Below, one piece after another: positions 23,513-32,781 of a DNA stretch of 64,000 bases. Position numbers and translations under genes: made by a program. The notes beneath the pieces were generated by a model, which did no database searches, had not been told where the DNA came from, and saw only the letters and a list, made by a program, of their open reading frames with translations. Numbering within the stretch: position 1 is the first letter of the stretch; every line of letters begins with the position of its first letter. Source of the stretch: Dryomyza anilis (lineage: Eukaryota > Arthropoda > Insecta > Diptera > Dryomyzidae); NCBI GenBank assembly GCA_951804985.1, contig OX638132.1, positions 88,912,696-88,976,695 of the forward strand. Direction: 5' to 3'.

Positions 23513-23765
23513 CGTCGTTGTAGAACTAAAAGTCAAGAAATAGATTTTTATGAAAATCTGAAATTTCAACTTTGTTCGTAATTATTACAAAAAGTAATTG
23601 ATACATTTTAAAAGTTGAAATACCAATTGATAGATTTACATTTTCTTATATTTGTACCAAATTATTGAGCTCATCGGTAAAAAATTTAAAGATTAATGAA
23701 GGTTTTTGTAAATAAACAATTGGCATTTGAAAATGTAGTTGTTGACTTTTAGTTCTACAACGACG
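23513..23765. mobile_element. CGTCGTTGTAG-family MITE, copy 2 (best preserved)
   Basis: The terminal inverted repeats are perfect for at least 22 bases, starting CGTCGTTGTAGAACTAAAAG and ending CTTTTAGTTCTACAACGACG. 253 bp, AT-rich, no ORF. A perfect repeat at both ends points to recent transposition. Confidence 0.85.
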
Positions 23766-23769
23766 AAAT

Positions 23770-24308
23770 ATTCTCAGAAACAATTCTTTCTCAGTAACAA
23801 TTCTTTCTCAGACATTTCATTCCTATAAAGTAGTTTTCCAGATAATTCTTTCCCATAAATTATAAAGCAATCAAATAATTTAATAAATAATATTCCCCCA
23901 AACCAATTTTTTATTTGAAAATAAGCTCTTTTTGGTACATAATATTGGGAGTTTGGCAGAAAACAATTCAAGGGAATATTTATACCCGATATGGATATTT
24001 GGGACAAGATTTGTCTTAAGAATTTTTCGGGAAAACATTTCTTGAGGAAGAATTCTTTTTGTGGAATTGTCTTTGGGTAACATTGTTTGGTATTGAATAA
24101 TTTGAGAATAATTAACGGTGAAAAATTGTCCACTTTTAATATCAAGCAAATAACTAAAAATTTACTTTGGAGTTTAGAAATGTTGTTCGACTTGACGCCT
24201 GCTTAAAAACGAAACATTTGAAATTATTGTGATAGAAGAAAAAGTCCAGATGGCGGTAGAACAAAATTAACAAGGAGTACAGTGATATTTTGCTTTAATT
24301 TTACTTAC
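23770..24308. other. Intron DNA left of micro-exon 12
   Basis: Open minus-strand frames here (for example 23774-24145) have intron-like composition and no motif. Short GAATTCTTTCTCAGxAACAATTC-type repeats occur at 23775-23860. No element identified. Confidence 0.35.
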
Positions 24309-24332
24309 ACTTGTTTCTTCTCAAACGTTTCG
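24309..24332 (-). CDS. Nuak1: Nuak1 micro-exon 12
   Basis: A 24-base micro-exon encoding ETFEKKQ plus two split codons (residues 1298-1305). It fits the two-base remainder on both sides and ends at a perfect GTAAGTAA donor (24308-24301). An alternative acceptor 12 bases upstream (exon starting at 24344) keeps the same frame and adds YTYS. The pyrimidine tract is weak in both cases. If the micro-exon is skipped, the frame is preserved because 24 and 36 are multiples of 3. Confidence 0.6.
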
Positions 24333-24799
24333 CTGTAGGTGTAGCTCATTTGCGTTCTTAATTTAATGATGCATTAATTTTATTAGTTCCACACAAAACA
24401 CAATAACACATATTAGAAACGCGGTCATCGTGCGTATTTCATATTTTCGAATGTGTCGTGTTATTTTTGGTGGTTGTTAATATGGCGTATGATATGCGAG
24501 GATTTTTTTTTTATAATTTTTAGTTTTACATTATTTATTTTGTATATTTATGTGAATTGCATTTGATGTTTTTTTTTTTTTGAATTATATTTTGGACATA
24601 AAGAGCGCAGCATGAAAACAAAAGTTAAAATATTTTAATTAATAGTCAGCTTATCATTTGTATTTGACTTTAGCTACTGGTTATCAAAATAAACTAAAGC
24701 ATTTGCAAACAAAAACAAAAAAATTAAACAAAAATTTTACAATAAATACAAACGACAGCAGTACAATGAAATTATTCAAGAGGTTTGTATAGAACTCAC

Positions 24800-24927
24800 C
24801 TGCCAAAAGGCTCTTGATTCCAGAACGAACTTTGGCCTTGACGCAAATTGTTCAGCAGGCGACTGGAGTTGGGAAAACCGGTGGTGATGTCGTTGTTGAC
24901 ATTCAGACGATTGGTCAAAGCGCGGAC
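24800..24927 (-). CDS. Nuak1: Nuak1 coding exon 11
   Basis: Encodes residues 1256-1297: VRALTNRLNVNNDITTGFPN followed by SSRLLNNLRQGQSSFWNQEP. The acceptor CCCTTAG at 24928 joins in phase 0 from exon 10, so the helix FSTLLQR|VRALTNRLN continues across the junction. This suggests one folded motif split by a 1.9-kb intron. The donor is AG|GTGAGT. Confidence 0.9.
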
Positions 24928-25016
24928 CTAAGGGAAAAAAGTTAAAGTAGTAATTAATATTATTAAAAAGCAATTATTACAATAATAAAACAATTTTTTG
25001 ATGTTCTTTTTTTTAG

Positions 25017-26176
25017 TCTATATATATAAAACTTTAGGTTTGTCAGTCTGTTGGTCTGTCTTTTTGTTCCAGCATCACGTCTAAACCGCTGTACCGATTT
25101 AACTGAAATTTTGCACCAGGTTACTATGGAGTCCGGAGGGTGTTATATGCTATATATGGGCGGGATTGGACAAAAAGGCATGGCACTTCCCATACAACCT
25201 AAACGTTCAAAACGACATAACTCGGCACATACACAAGCTAAGAAGATGAAACAAAAAATTCAAATACAAAAAAATACACAAAAACAAAAGCAAAAATCAA
25301 ATACAAAAACAAAAATAAAAGCACAAAACTTAAGCAATTACTCAAAAACAACAGACAAATAAAACAAAACTATGGAAAAACAAAATTAAATGCAAATACA
25401 AAGAACAAAAGCAGAAACAAAAAAATAAAAGCAGAAACATAAAAACAAAAGCAAAACCACAAAAGAAAAATACAATAAAAAACGAAAAACTAAAAAAAAA
25501 ACAACAAAAAAAATAAAAATAAACACAAAAGCAATTACACAAAAACAAAAGCAAAGCATAAATGCAAAAAACACAAAAGCAAAAACACAAAGAAAACTAA
25601 AAGAAAAACAAAAAAAAATAAAATCAACCACCCTAAAATTCACCACACTAAAACTCACGACACTAAAATTCACCACACTAATACTCACCACACTAAAATT
25701 CAAAACACTCAAATTCACCCAACTAAAACTCACCACACTAAAACTCACCACATTGAAACTCATCACACTAAAACTCACCACACTTAAATTCACCACACTT
25801 AAATTCACCACACTTAAATTCACCACACTAAAACTTACCAGTCTACAACTCACCACACCAAAATTCACCACACCTAAACTCACCACACACAAACTTCTAC
25901 TGGGAAAAACTCTACGGGGAAGAATTCTATGGGAAAAAATTCTACTGGGAAGAATTCTACAGGGAAGCACGGTCTGAGAAAGAATTGTCTAAAAGTTGTT
26001 TTAGCGGAGAATTAGTTTTGTTTTGGTTACTAAATTTATAAAACCAATAAAAAAACCTTCACAACGAAGCACGGGTCCCTGATAGAAATAATCAGAATGT
26101 TTTTTATATTAATAAAATTGCTCCATATTCTTGCATTCACAAAATCTTTGCACGAGTCGTGCACGGGTCCAGCTAG
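25017..26176 (+). mobile_element. Helitron-like non-autonomous element
   Basis: Begins TCTATATATATAAAACTTTA and ends GGGTCCAGCTAG followed by T. A perfect hairpin, GCACGAGTCGTGC (26150-26162), sits 10 bases before the CTAG. TC start, 3' hairpin, CTAG|T end and no inverted ends are the Helitron hallmarks. The interior holds an (ACAAAAGCAAAA)n tract and a 15-bp minisatellite. A second end-like word (AACGAAGCACGGGTCCCTGATAG) at 26063-26085 suggests a duplicated or composite end. No helicase ORF. Confidence 0.7.
25620..25895. repeat. 15-bp minisatellite (ACTAAAATTCACCAC)n
   Basis: About 18 units of 15 bp inside the Helitron-like element, varying between TTCACCACACTAAAA and CTCACCACACTTAAA. Because the unit is a multiple of 3 and lacks stops, both strands stay open, which explains the long minus-strand frame 25386-25970 (VVNLSVVNLS repeats). 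Confidence 0.85.
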
Positions 26177-26846
26177 TACCTAAATAAATTAAATTTCAAA
26201 TGTTCAGAAAAATGTTGTATTATATTGATGTCTCGCCAGACAAATTTACTGGCATTTTTCAGGTATATTTCCGGCAAACACACAAACAAAAAGGAAGTTT
26301 GTCGGAAGCGCACGGAAGCGTATGGTATATATTAATAAATTGTATGGAATTTTAAAGACAGATTTGGAAACGGTCAAAAAAAAAACAGACTTATGGTAAG
26401 AACTCTGCCTTTGTCTGCTTGAAATCTTTCTAGAAAATGTTTATAAACTGCCCTAAAGATAGCCTTGGGGTTGCGAGAAAAATAATGTTTAAGTTATAGG
26501 AGGACTTCTCGTAAAAGAGCAAATTAAGGGCATAATTTATTAAGGGCACAGTATCTTATTTCCCTAGAAACAATATATGGTATTTTTTACGAATTTTCGG
26601 TACATACTTTCGTCAAACAAATAGGTAATTGGTAGATATTGGGAAGCGTATGAAAGATTATTAAATTTTGTGGAATTAACCATACAATAAATAGCCAGAA
26701 ATATGTCGATATTCTGCCAGTAACCTGCCGAATATTTTGTCTCGGGATTGATCGACTTTTATAGTATTCTTTTGTTCATGCAATAACAGCCCAAAGTAAG
26801 ACTATTAATAATGTTTATAAATGGTAAAAAAACAATCATAACTTAC
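26177..26846. other. Intron DNA left of Nuak1 exon 10
   Basis: No repeat or ORF recognised. Two similar stretches (CAAACA..GGAAGCGTATG near 26280-26330 and 26620-26660) may be an old duplication. Confidence 0.35.
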
Positions 26847-26970
26847 GCGTTGCAATAGCGTTGAGAAAAGATTCTCTGCGGTCAGAATTTCAAAGCCATC
26901 TTCGTCGTCTTCCTCGCCCGAACTCTGCGAATCATTGTCTTGACTAATTTTCTTTGCAGGTCGGGAACTC
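26847..26970 (-). CDS. Nuak1: Nuak1 coding exon 10 (acidic)
   Basis: Encodes residues 1214-1255: SSRPAKKISQDNDSQSSGEE followed by DDEDGFEILTAENLFSTLLQ. The basic-to-acidic switch leads into a short amphipathic block (FEILTAENLFSTLLQR) that looks structured. The acceptor TTTTACAG and donor CGC|GTAAGT are both strong, and the exon ends in phase 0. Confidence 0.9.
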
Positions 26971-27062
26971 CTGTAAAAGTTTGAATAAATTCAATATGAA
27001 ATTGTTTAATAAATAGCAGACATTTAGTACTATACGAGTAAATCATACTCGATTCGACTGAC

Positions 27063-27176
27063 CTCAATCTGTTGATCGTAAAGCGTGCATCATCATCGCC
27101 GTCACGATTGATGGAGGACGTGCGTATTTTGCTGAATGGTAGACCTTCTTCCACAGCCGTTTCGTTGAGTAGAGAG
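27063..27176 (-). CDS. Nuak1: Nuak1 coding exon 9
   Basis: Encodes residues 1176-1213 (SLLNETAVEEGLPFSKIRTS, then INRDGDDDARFTINRLR). It enters with a two-base remainder, and the acceptor is the pyrimidine-poor TATAAAG before 27176. It leaves with two bases at AG|GTCAGT. A length of 114 bases (divisible by 3) means the exon could be skipped without a frameshift. Confidence 0.85.
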
Positions 27177-27239
27177 CTTTATAATGAATAATAATAAAAC
27201 GAATTATACAAAAACATAAAGTTTTCTGCGCACACTTAC

Positions 27240-27491
27240 CCGATTCTGCGCGTGGGTCTCAGACGACTAAAGGTGGATCTGCTGGATGTTGTATGACTCG
27301 ATTCGGAAGGTTCGATGCTGCCTTCGCGTGGCGTTATGAAGCCACCACCCTCTACAGCAATCGGTATAATGAACTCGCGCGGACTTTTCTTGATGGGCTG
27401 CGACGAGCCCGTAATGGTGGATTGTGACATGTTGGTGGTTGTGGTGTCCGATTCGGAATCGATGGTGGATTGACGTGAGAGCGAGCCGGAT
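27240..27491 (-). CDS. Nuak1: Nuak1 coding exon 8
   Basis: Encodes residues 1092-1175, Ser/Thr-rich: SGSLSRQSTIDSESDTTTTN, then KKSPREFIIPIAVEGGGFIT and PSESSHTTSSRSTFSRLRPT. The EFIIPIAVEGGGF block is hydrophobic and ordered-looking inside otherwise disordered sequence, so it is a candidate docking motif. The introns on both sides are only 63 bp. The acceptor is TTTTAG and the donor GTAAGTGTG. Confidence 0.88.
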
Positions 27492-27554
27492 CTAAAATAA
27501 AAATATTTCATTTAATACACCATAAAAGTGTTGAAATATTGCTGAATTGCTGAC

Positions 27555-27897
27555 CTGTTTGTGCTATTGGAACCGGTGCGTGAATAGACCATCTGTGGAC
27601 GATGTATGGGTATGATGTGTTCTTTGGGCTCCAGACTGGTGGCGCGCGCATTGAGTGTCGTTGTGATGGGACTGTACGGTGAGGGACCCTCGCGTGCCGG
27701 AGCGCTACGCAAATCGGGTACTGGATGCTGCATCTCGGTGGTGAAACGCATGGGTGACTGTTCGACGATGCGCGGTTTAATGTCCAGTTGAATTTCGGTT
27801 TTGGCCGTTTTGCGACGAGGTAAAGTGGCGGATTTTAGCGTGATTTGGGCGGTGGAGGTTTTGACGGTGCTGGCATTCGGATCGCCGCCGGGTGATG
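27555..27897 (-). CDS. Nuak1: Nuak1 coding exon 7
   Basis: Encodes residues 978-1091: a Thr/Lys-rich stretch (TLPRRKTAKTEIQLDIKPRI) followed by a Pro/Ser segment (REGPSPYSPITTTLNARATS) and EHIIPIHRPQMVYSRTG. The acceptor CGACAG (27900-27898) has a weak pyrimidine tract. It accepts the one-base remainder of either exon 5 or exon 6. The donor is the non-consensus ACAG|GTCAGC, and GTCAGT recurs at exon 9. Confidence 0.82.
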
Positions 27898-28387
27898 CTG
27901 TCGAAATAGTACGTACAGCAAATTAGATTTGATTTTAGAATATTAAATTTAAATAATTATATGAATATAAAACAATTAAAAGCAACATGATTGTTAGCGA
28001 AGTGTGTGTGTGAGTCCTCAGAGAGTTGATGAAAATGTTAGTTTGTCTGTAAAAAAATTGAAATACGCAGTTTACACTTACTTTAGCCACCAGTAGAGGA
28101 AAGAGGTACATTTAAGATTTGCTACATTCTAAACATATCAAGTAAAGCTGGACAGCAAGGAACATACAAACAAACTTTAAAGGTTTTGTTCACAAAAGAC
28201 TGAATAATTTTGAAACGCAAAATTTTAAAATTTTTAGAGCTACCAAAAAGGTTAAGTTTAAAGAAACAAAAGCTGCTGTGACTACGTTCAAAATGTCCAA
28301 CAAGCAAAAATATGATAAAAATATATATTTCAGACTCGTATGCAGGGTGTTCCGATAAGTGTTATAGGTCAGACAGTTTTTGGTTAT

Positions 28388-28730
28388 AAAGGTTTTTTTT
28401 AACAGGGACTCTACAAAAGTAGAGCGACAGGGACAGCAAACGACGCCATATTTCTTGCCGCTCTTTTGACATTTCTCTTCAGTAAGGTTTGCCATTTCAT
28501 GGTGGAAAGATATACGAATTCGAATTTCGGTAGTAAATTTTAATAATTTCGACTCGTTGTTGGCTCGTATATCTTTCCATCATGAAATGGCAAACCTTAC
28601 TGAAGAGAAATGTCAAAAGAGCGGCAAGAAATATGGCGTCGTTTGCTGTCCCTGTCGCTCTACTTTTGTAGCGTCCCTGTTGAAAAACCCTTGAAAAAAA
28701 CTTTTGTAGCGCTCTTATTGAAAAACCCTT
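28388..28730. mobile_element. Foldback element, complete copy
   Basis: The left arm 28401-28517 and right arm 28564-28681 are inverted copies, about 117 bp each and almost identical, around a 46-bp loop. The outer right flank repeats the arm tip (ACTTTTGTAGCGCTCTTATT, then GAAAAACCC). Both arms can be read as a short peptide beginning MANLTEEKCQKSGKKYGVVC. It lies in the 3.8-kb intron between exons 6 and 7. Confidence 0.88.
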
Positions 28731-28731
28731 T

Positions 28732-29546
28732 ATATATTAACGGAAATATTTTACAACCATATACGATTTTTTAATTAATACATTCGAATTGTATCGTTAA
28801 TGAAAAGCTTAAAATCACATTTAATATTTTCAATTGTTGGTTTGCAAAAATCGTTCTATATTCGACAATTCTTATTAGATGAAGCTAATATTGGTAAATT
28901 TAATGATGACATTTAAAACTTTCAAATGGAATTAAATTATATTTATATTTCAATTTTTAAGATTATTAATGAACAAAAATAAATTGAAATTGAAATTAAT
29001 ATAAAAAAAAAATATAAACATCATCATGTACTTTTTAAAATATTATTTCACAATATAAAAAGATATTTGATTTATTATCTCTACACGAATAGGTAAAATA
29101 TGTCTGTTTCATTGTTGAAAATCATTTGCGATAATTTTTAGAGACGATATAATAATGATAAATGTTCTATATAAAACTCAAAATATTTAAATATTAAATT
29201 GTGTGGTGTTCTTTAGATTGTTTTGTCAATTGGTTCATCGAATATGAAAACCATTTCTGTATCAACTCTATATCTATAGCGACAATGACAAACATCCAAG
29301 AGTGATGACTTTGAAGAAGCCGAATTCGCCATAGGTCCCACCATTTGAATACAAACAGCTTAAATGAAGACGAAATTTCTCGACCAAGTTATTCAGAGTT
29401 TATAAACGTAAAACGATATGGTTTAATTTAATAAATTCAAAATAACACTCAGACCTAATAAAAGTTACAGCACGAATCATTCGAATGAATTTTAATATTT
29501 CCATTTATAATAATAATAACTATAGATAATACCAATCTTGAACAAA
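28732..29546. other. Intron DNA with a possible SINE remnant
   Basis: 29310-29385 (GCCATAGGTCCCACCATTTG, then AATACAAA) resembles the body of the SINE at 55974 (TAGGTCCCACCACTTTGAGT), in the same orientation. No head, boxes or tail survive. The rest shows nothing. Confidence 0.4.
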
Positions 29547-29830
29547 ATATCCCGTCAGAAATTTTTCGTACGGAAATATTTTGTATGAAAATTCAATACA
29601 AAATATTTTTGATCGAAAAATTCCGACGGTATATTTTCTTCACGAAAGGGCAGAATATGAATGTAAAGTGCATATTAAATTGATCAATACGTCACTTTTT
29701 ACGAAAACCCAACCGTTTAAATTTTCTTACGAAAAACAGCATATTTTTCGTAACCACGAAAAGAAGCACAAGTTAGGTTTCCCCACGAAAACAATCAAAT
29801 TTTTATTATACCCAAGAAAAGAAGCATATG

Positions 29831-30240
29831 CGCCATTCCACACCAAATCGACCAGCGGTTGGAACTCACCTTCTTCGATTTCAATGAAATTTTGGGAATT
29901 GATAAAAGGCATTGAGACATGCACTAACCAATTTTTTTTATTTTTCCGACCACTATTTCCAGAGATACAGTGGCTCAAAATTGGAAAAAAGGGCCAAAAT
30001 CACTTTTGTATGGTTGTTCATATTTAAATGTCTCTTGAACTAGAAATGCTAGAAATGACCACGGGCCTTTTTTCCAACTTTGAGCCACTGTATCTCTGGA
30101 AGTAGTGGTCGGAAAAAATAAAGAAAAAATGGGTAGTGCATGTCTCGATACCCTTTATCAGATACCCTTTATTTCATTTAAATCGAAAAGGTAAAATCTC
30201 AAATTTGACTTTTTTTGGTCGATTTGGTGTGAAATGGCCC
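29831..30240. mobile_element. GGCCATTCCACACC foldback element, copy 1
   Basis: Ends in GCCATTCCACACCAAATCGA and TCGATTTGGTGTGAAATGGC. The long inner arms also pair (CCGACCACTATTTCCAGAGA with TCTCTGGAAGTAGTGGTCGG). The outer sub-arms differ: the left carries AGCGGTTGGAACTCACCTTC, the right GTAAAATCTCAAATTTGACT. About 410 bp, no ORF. Confidence 0.75.
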
Positions 30241-30482
30241 ATATACGTTTTACAGCCACGAAACGAAGTATAACTCTATTTTTGCCACGAAAAGAAACAC
30301 TTTTACATTTGGGAAAGATAAAGTTATGCTTCTGTTCGTGGAGAAAACGAGAGTGAGATTCTTTTCGTGACTAAAATAAATGAATGCTTTCTTTCGTGGA
30401 TAAAATAAACTTATGCTTGTTTTAATGAAACATTTTTTTAATGTGCCGTAAGAATAGATATGTGAAAATAATTTGTATACGG
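30241..30482. repeat. CACGAAA-rich spacer, part of an older interrupted element
   Basis: CACGAAAAGAA-type words appear here and, in the opposite sense, at 29640-29830, so the two stretches look like halves of one inverted-repeat element split by the insertion at 29831-30240. Confidence 0.4.
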
Positions 30483-30885
30483 GCGCCATTCCACAACAAA
30501 TCGACCAAAAAAAGTTAAATTGGAGATTTTACCTTTTCGATCTTAATGAACTTTTGACAACTGCTAAAGGGTATCGAGACATGCACTAAACAATTTTTTT
30601 TTTATTTTTTACGACCACTACTTCCAGAGATACAATGGCTCAAAGTTGGAAAAAAAGTGTCAAAAATCACTTTTGTACTGTTGTTCATATTTCCAAACGG
30701 TAACATGTGGCCCGTGGTCATTATCCTTGCACTTCAAAATTGTGGTCCTTAAAAAGGACCCTTTTTAAAATTCTGAAAAAAAATTGTTTAGTGCATGTCT
30801 CGACACCCTTTATCAGTTGCCAAAATTTCATTGAAATCGAAGAAGGTGAGTTCCAACCGCTGGTCGATTTGGTGTGGAATGGCCC
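30483..30885. mobile_element. GGCCATTCCACACC foldback element, copy 2 (opposite orientation)
   Basis: Same ends and same inner arms as copy 1 (CGACCACTACTTCCAGAGAT at 30611). The asymmetric outer sub-arms are swapped: the left has AAATTGGAGATTTTACCTTT, the right GAAGGTGAGTTCCAACCGCT. The two neighbouring copies therefore point in opposite directions. Confidence 0.7.
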
Positions 30886-31483
30886 ATACAAATATTTGAT
30901 GGCAAAATGATTCGAATAAAAATATTATTTAGAGTCCTTAGGTAGGCTTTAGCCTAACATTTAAATCACAAATAAGTTTCGGTTATGTGGATTCTAATTA
31001 TAAAACTCTAATTTTACCCTATTAAGGTAGACATGATCAGATTATTCTTCATACATGACGCTAGAACGATTTCTACTAGGGAAGCTAAATTTGTTAACAG
31101 TGCTCTTTGCATCCGTATATAGCGATGTGAATTTGACTTTAGTAATATTTTGCAGGAGGAAGATATTAATAGGGCGGCCTACTTTTGTTGTCTTTGTATA
31201 CTTGAAATGGATTTATTCGATATGTTTTCAAAATTACGATTGAACTAATTGGAATATCCTATTTCAATGATTTTCATTGTCTCGCTATTTCCAATAACAT
31301 GAATGACAACTAAATCCGCTAAATTGATTCGGATAACACGTTAGTTAAACATCTCCTAATCACGCTATCAATTGAAGACGTCAAGGACCCTGATCGTCAC
31401 ATATTCTACATAATACAAAATATTATATACTCCATACAACGTTTTTTCATGGTCATCTTAAGCATTAAAGTATATGACCCAGA
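30886..31483. other. Intron DNA, nothing recognised
   Basis: Contains one word matching an element end (GATTTCTACTAGGGAAG near 31068, compare 10745). Otherwise no feature. Confidence 0.35.
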
Positions 31484-31740
31484 TTAAATTGCTAAAAATC
31501 TATTTATTATTATATACAAGACTAATACAGTCGTCCTATTTAGACAATCTGTAATTCTAGACATTCTTCTAATATCGACAAGAGGAATTATAAATGATTT
31601 CTTTAGTCGTCCCATTAAAGACTCTAAATCAATCAAAGACATGTGATCAAAATTGAATTTCCGGCCACCCTGCAACGCGAGTTGACTTCGCAAATAGCTG
31701 AGAGAGCGAGACACTTCGACGAACGAACAACTAGACTTAC
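31484..31740 (-). CDS. Possible read-through end of Nuak1 exon 6 (alternative C-terminus)
   Basis: If the GTAAGT donor at 31740 is not used, the frame continues for 85 residues to a TAA at 31484, giving a protein of about 1062 residues. The first part (KSSCSFVEVSRSLSYLRSQL) has ordinary protein composition and is GC-richer than the surrounding intron. The last 30 residues (VLVLYIIINRFLAI) look like AT-rich intron read by chance. This could be an intron-retention isoform or simply an open intron. Confidence 0.25.
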
Positions 31741-32322
31741 GTTTCAACAACTGTGTCGAAGTGGAGGAGGCAGACGCATTGTAAAACGGTTTTGGCGAAC
31801 TGTTTAGAGCGGCGGCGACGGCGGTGGCAGTAACGTTGGCGGGTATGCGTGTTGCAGATGCGGCGGCACAAGGAATCATTGACTGATGGTGGTTGTGTTG
31901 AGATGGAAGCTGGTGGTGATTAAGTTGATGATGATGATGATGCAGTTGTTGTTCTTGTTCTTGATGCATTGAATGTTTCTGTGGTTGTGGTTGAATTTGT
32001 TGCTGTTGTTGTGTTGGCGATGCACAGTTAAAAAAGGAGTTGCGATGAAACAAATCATGACCACCAGAGGCAATACGTGACATAATGTGTTGCCGTGCAG
32101 CGGCGAGTGCCACATTTGCATTGGGCGCTGCTGTTGGTGTCTTTTGTGCAACGTTCACACCAACACCGCCACCATAGACAATGGCACCGCCAACTGCAGC
32201 ACGCGACATGCTATTGTTAGTGAGGCCCACACCGACACCCACGCCGCCGCCGCCGATGCCAAAGAATGGTGATGTTGGTGGTGGTGGTGTTGTTGGTGAC
32301 GTTGGCAATGGTCTGCGTATAA
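31741..32322 (-). CDS. Nuak1: Nuak1 coding exon 6 (Pro/Gly/Gln/His-rich)
   Basis: Encodes residues 784-977. A Pro-rich start (PLPTSPTTPPPPTSPFFG) is followed by a Gly/Val run, then a Gln/His-rich stretch (QQQQQIQPQPQKH, HHHHHQLNHHQ) and an Ala/Thr segment ending STQLLKR. The acceptor TTTTTTAG lies at 32324-32323 and the strong donor GTAAGT at 31740-31735. The frame stays open for another 257 bases past that donor, to a stop at 31484. The exon starts and ends in the same phase, so skipping it would leave the frame intact; it may be an alternative exon. Confidence 0.78.
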
Positions 32323-32335
32323 CTAAAAAATGAAC

Positions 32336-32660
32336 CAATAATGAATGGTATTGATTATGAATGAATTGAATGAAATGTATGAATTGAACAAAGTTAATTT
32401 GAATTTAATGATTTGAATAAATTGATGAATTGAATAAAATTAATGAATTAAATGTTTGAATTAAATGAATTAAATAAATTGAAAGAATTGAATTTATTCA
32501 AAAATTGGAAGATTCGAGAATATTTGAAGAATGAATGAATTTAATGATCATTTAAATGAATATGAATTAAGTGACTTGGTTTTGTTCTCATGTTGACTCA
32601 GTTTTTTCTTTTGAATGAATCAACTTAATGAATTAATTGAATGAATGAATATAACTCAAT
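32336..32660. repeat. (TGAATTGAATGAAT)n low-complexity tract
   Basis: Imperfect TGAAT/GAATTGAAT words fill most of the 459-bp intron between exons 5 and 6. It looks like a decayed pentanucleotide array. Confidence 0.6.
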
Positions 32661-32781
32661 CATGGAACATTCGAAAAAAATGCTGTTAATTTAAGCGAGC
32701 CGCTATTATGATCTATGTTATATACACAGTGGCAGTGTTGCCATTAGAGCCGCCTGCACCGTCGTCTGGCTTTGCACTTAC

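Noticed and set aside
25386..25970. 194-codon minus-strand ORF with VVNLS repeats
   Set aside because: Produced by a stop-free 15-bp minisatellite and an A-rich tract within a Helitron-like element; no flanking gene structure.
29581..30027. 148-codon plus-strand ORF
   Set aside because: Lies across the border of an older repeat and the GGCCATTCC foldback element; composition follows the repeats.
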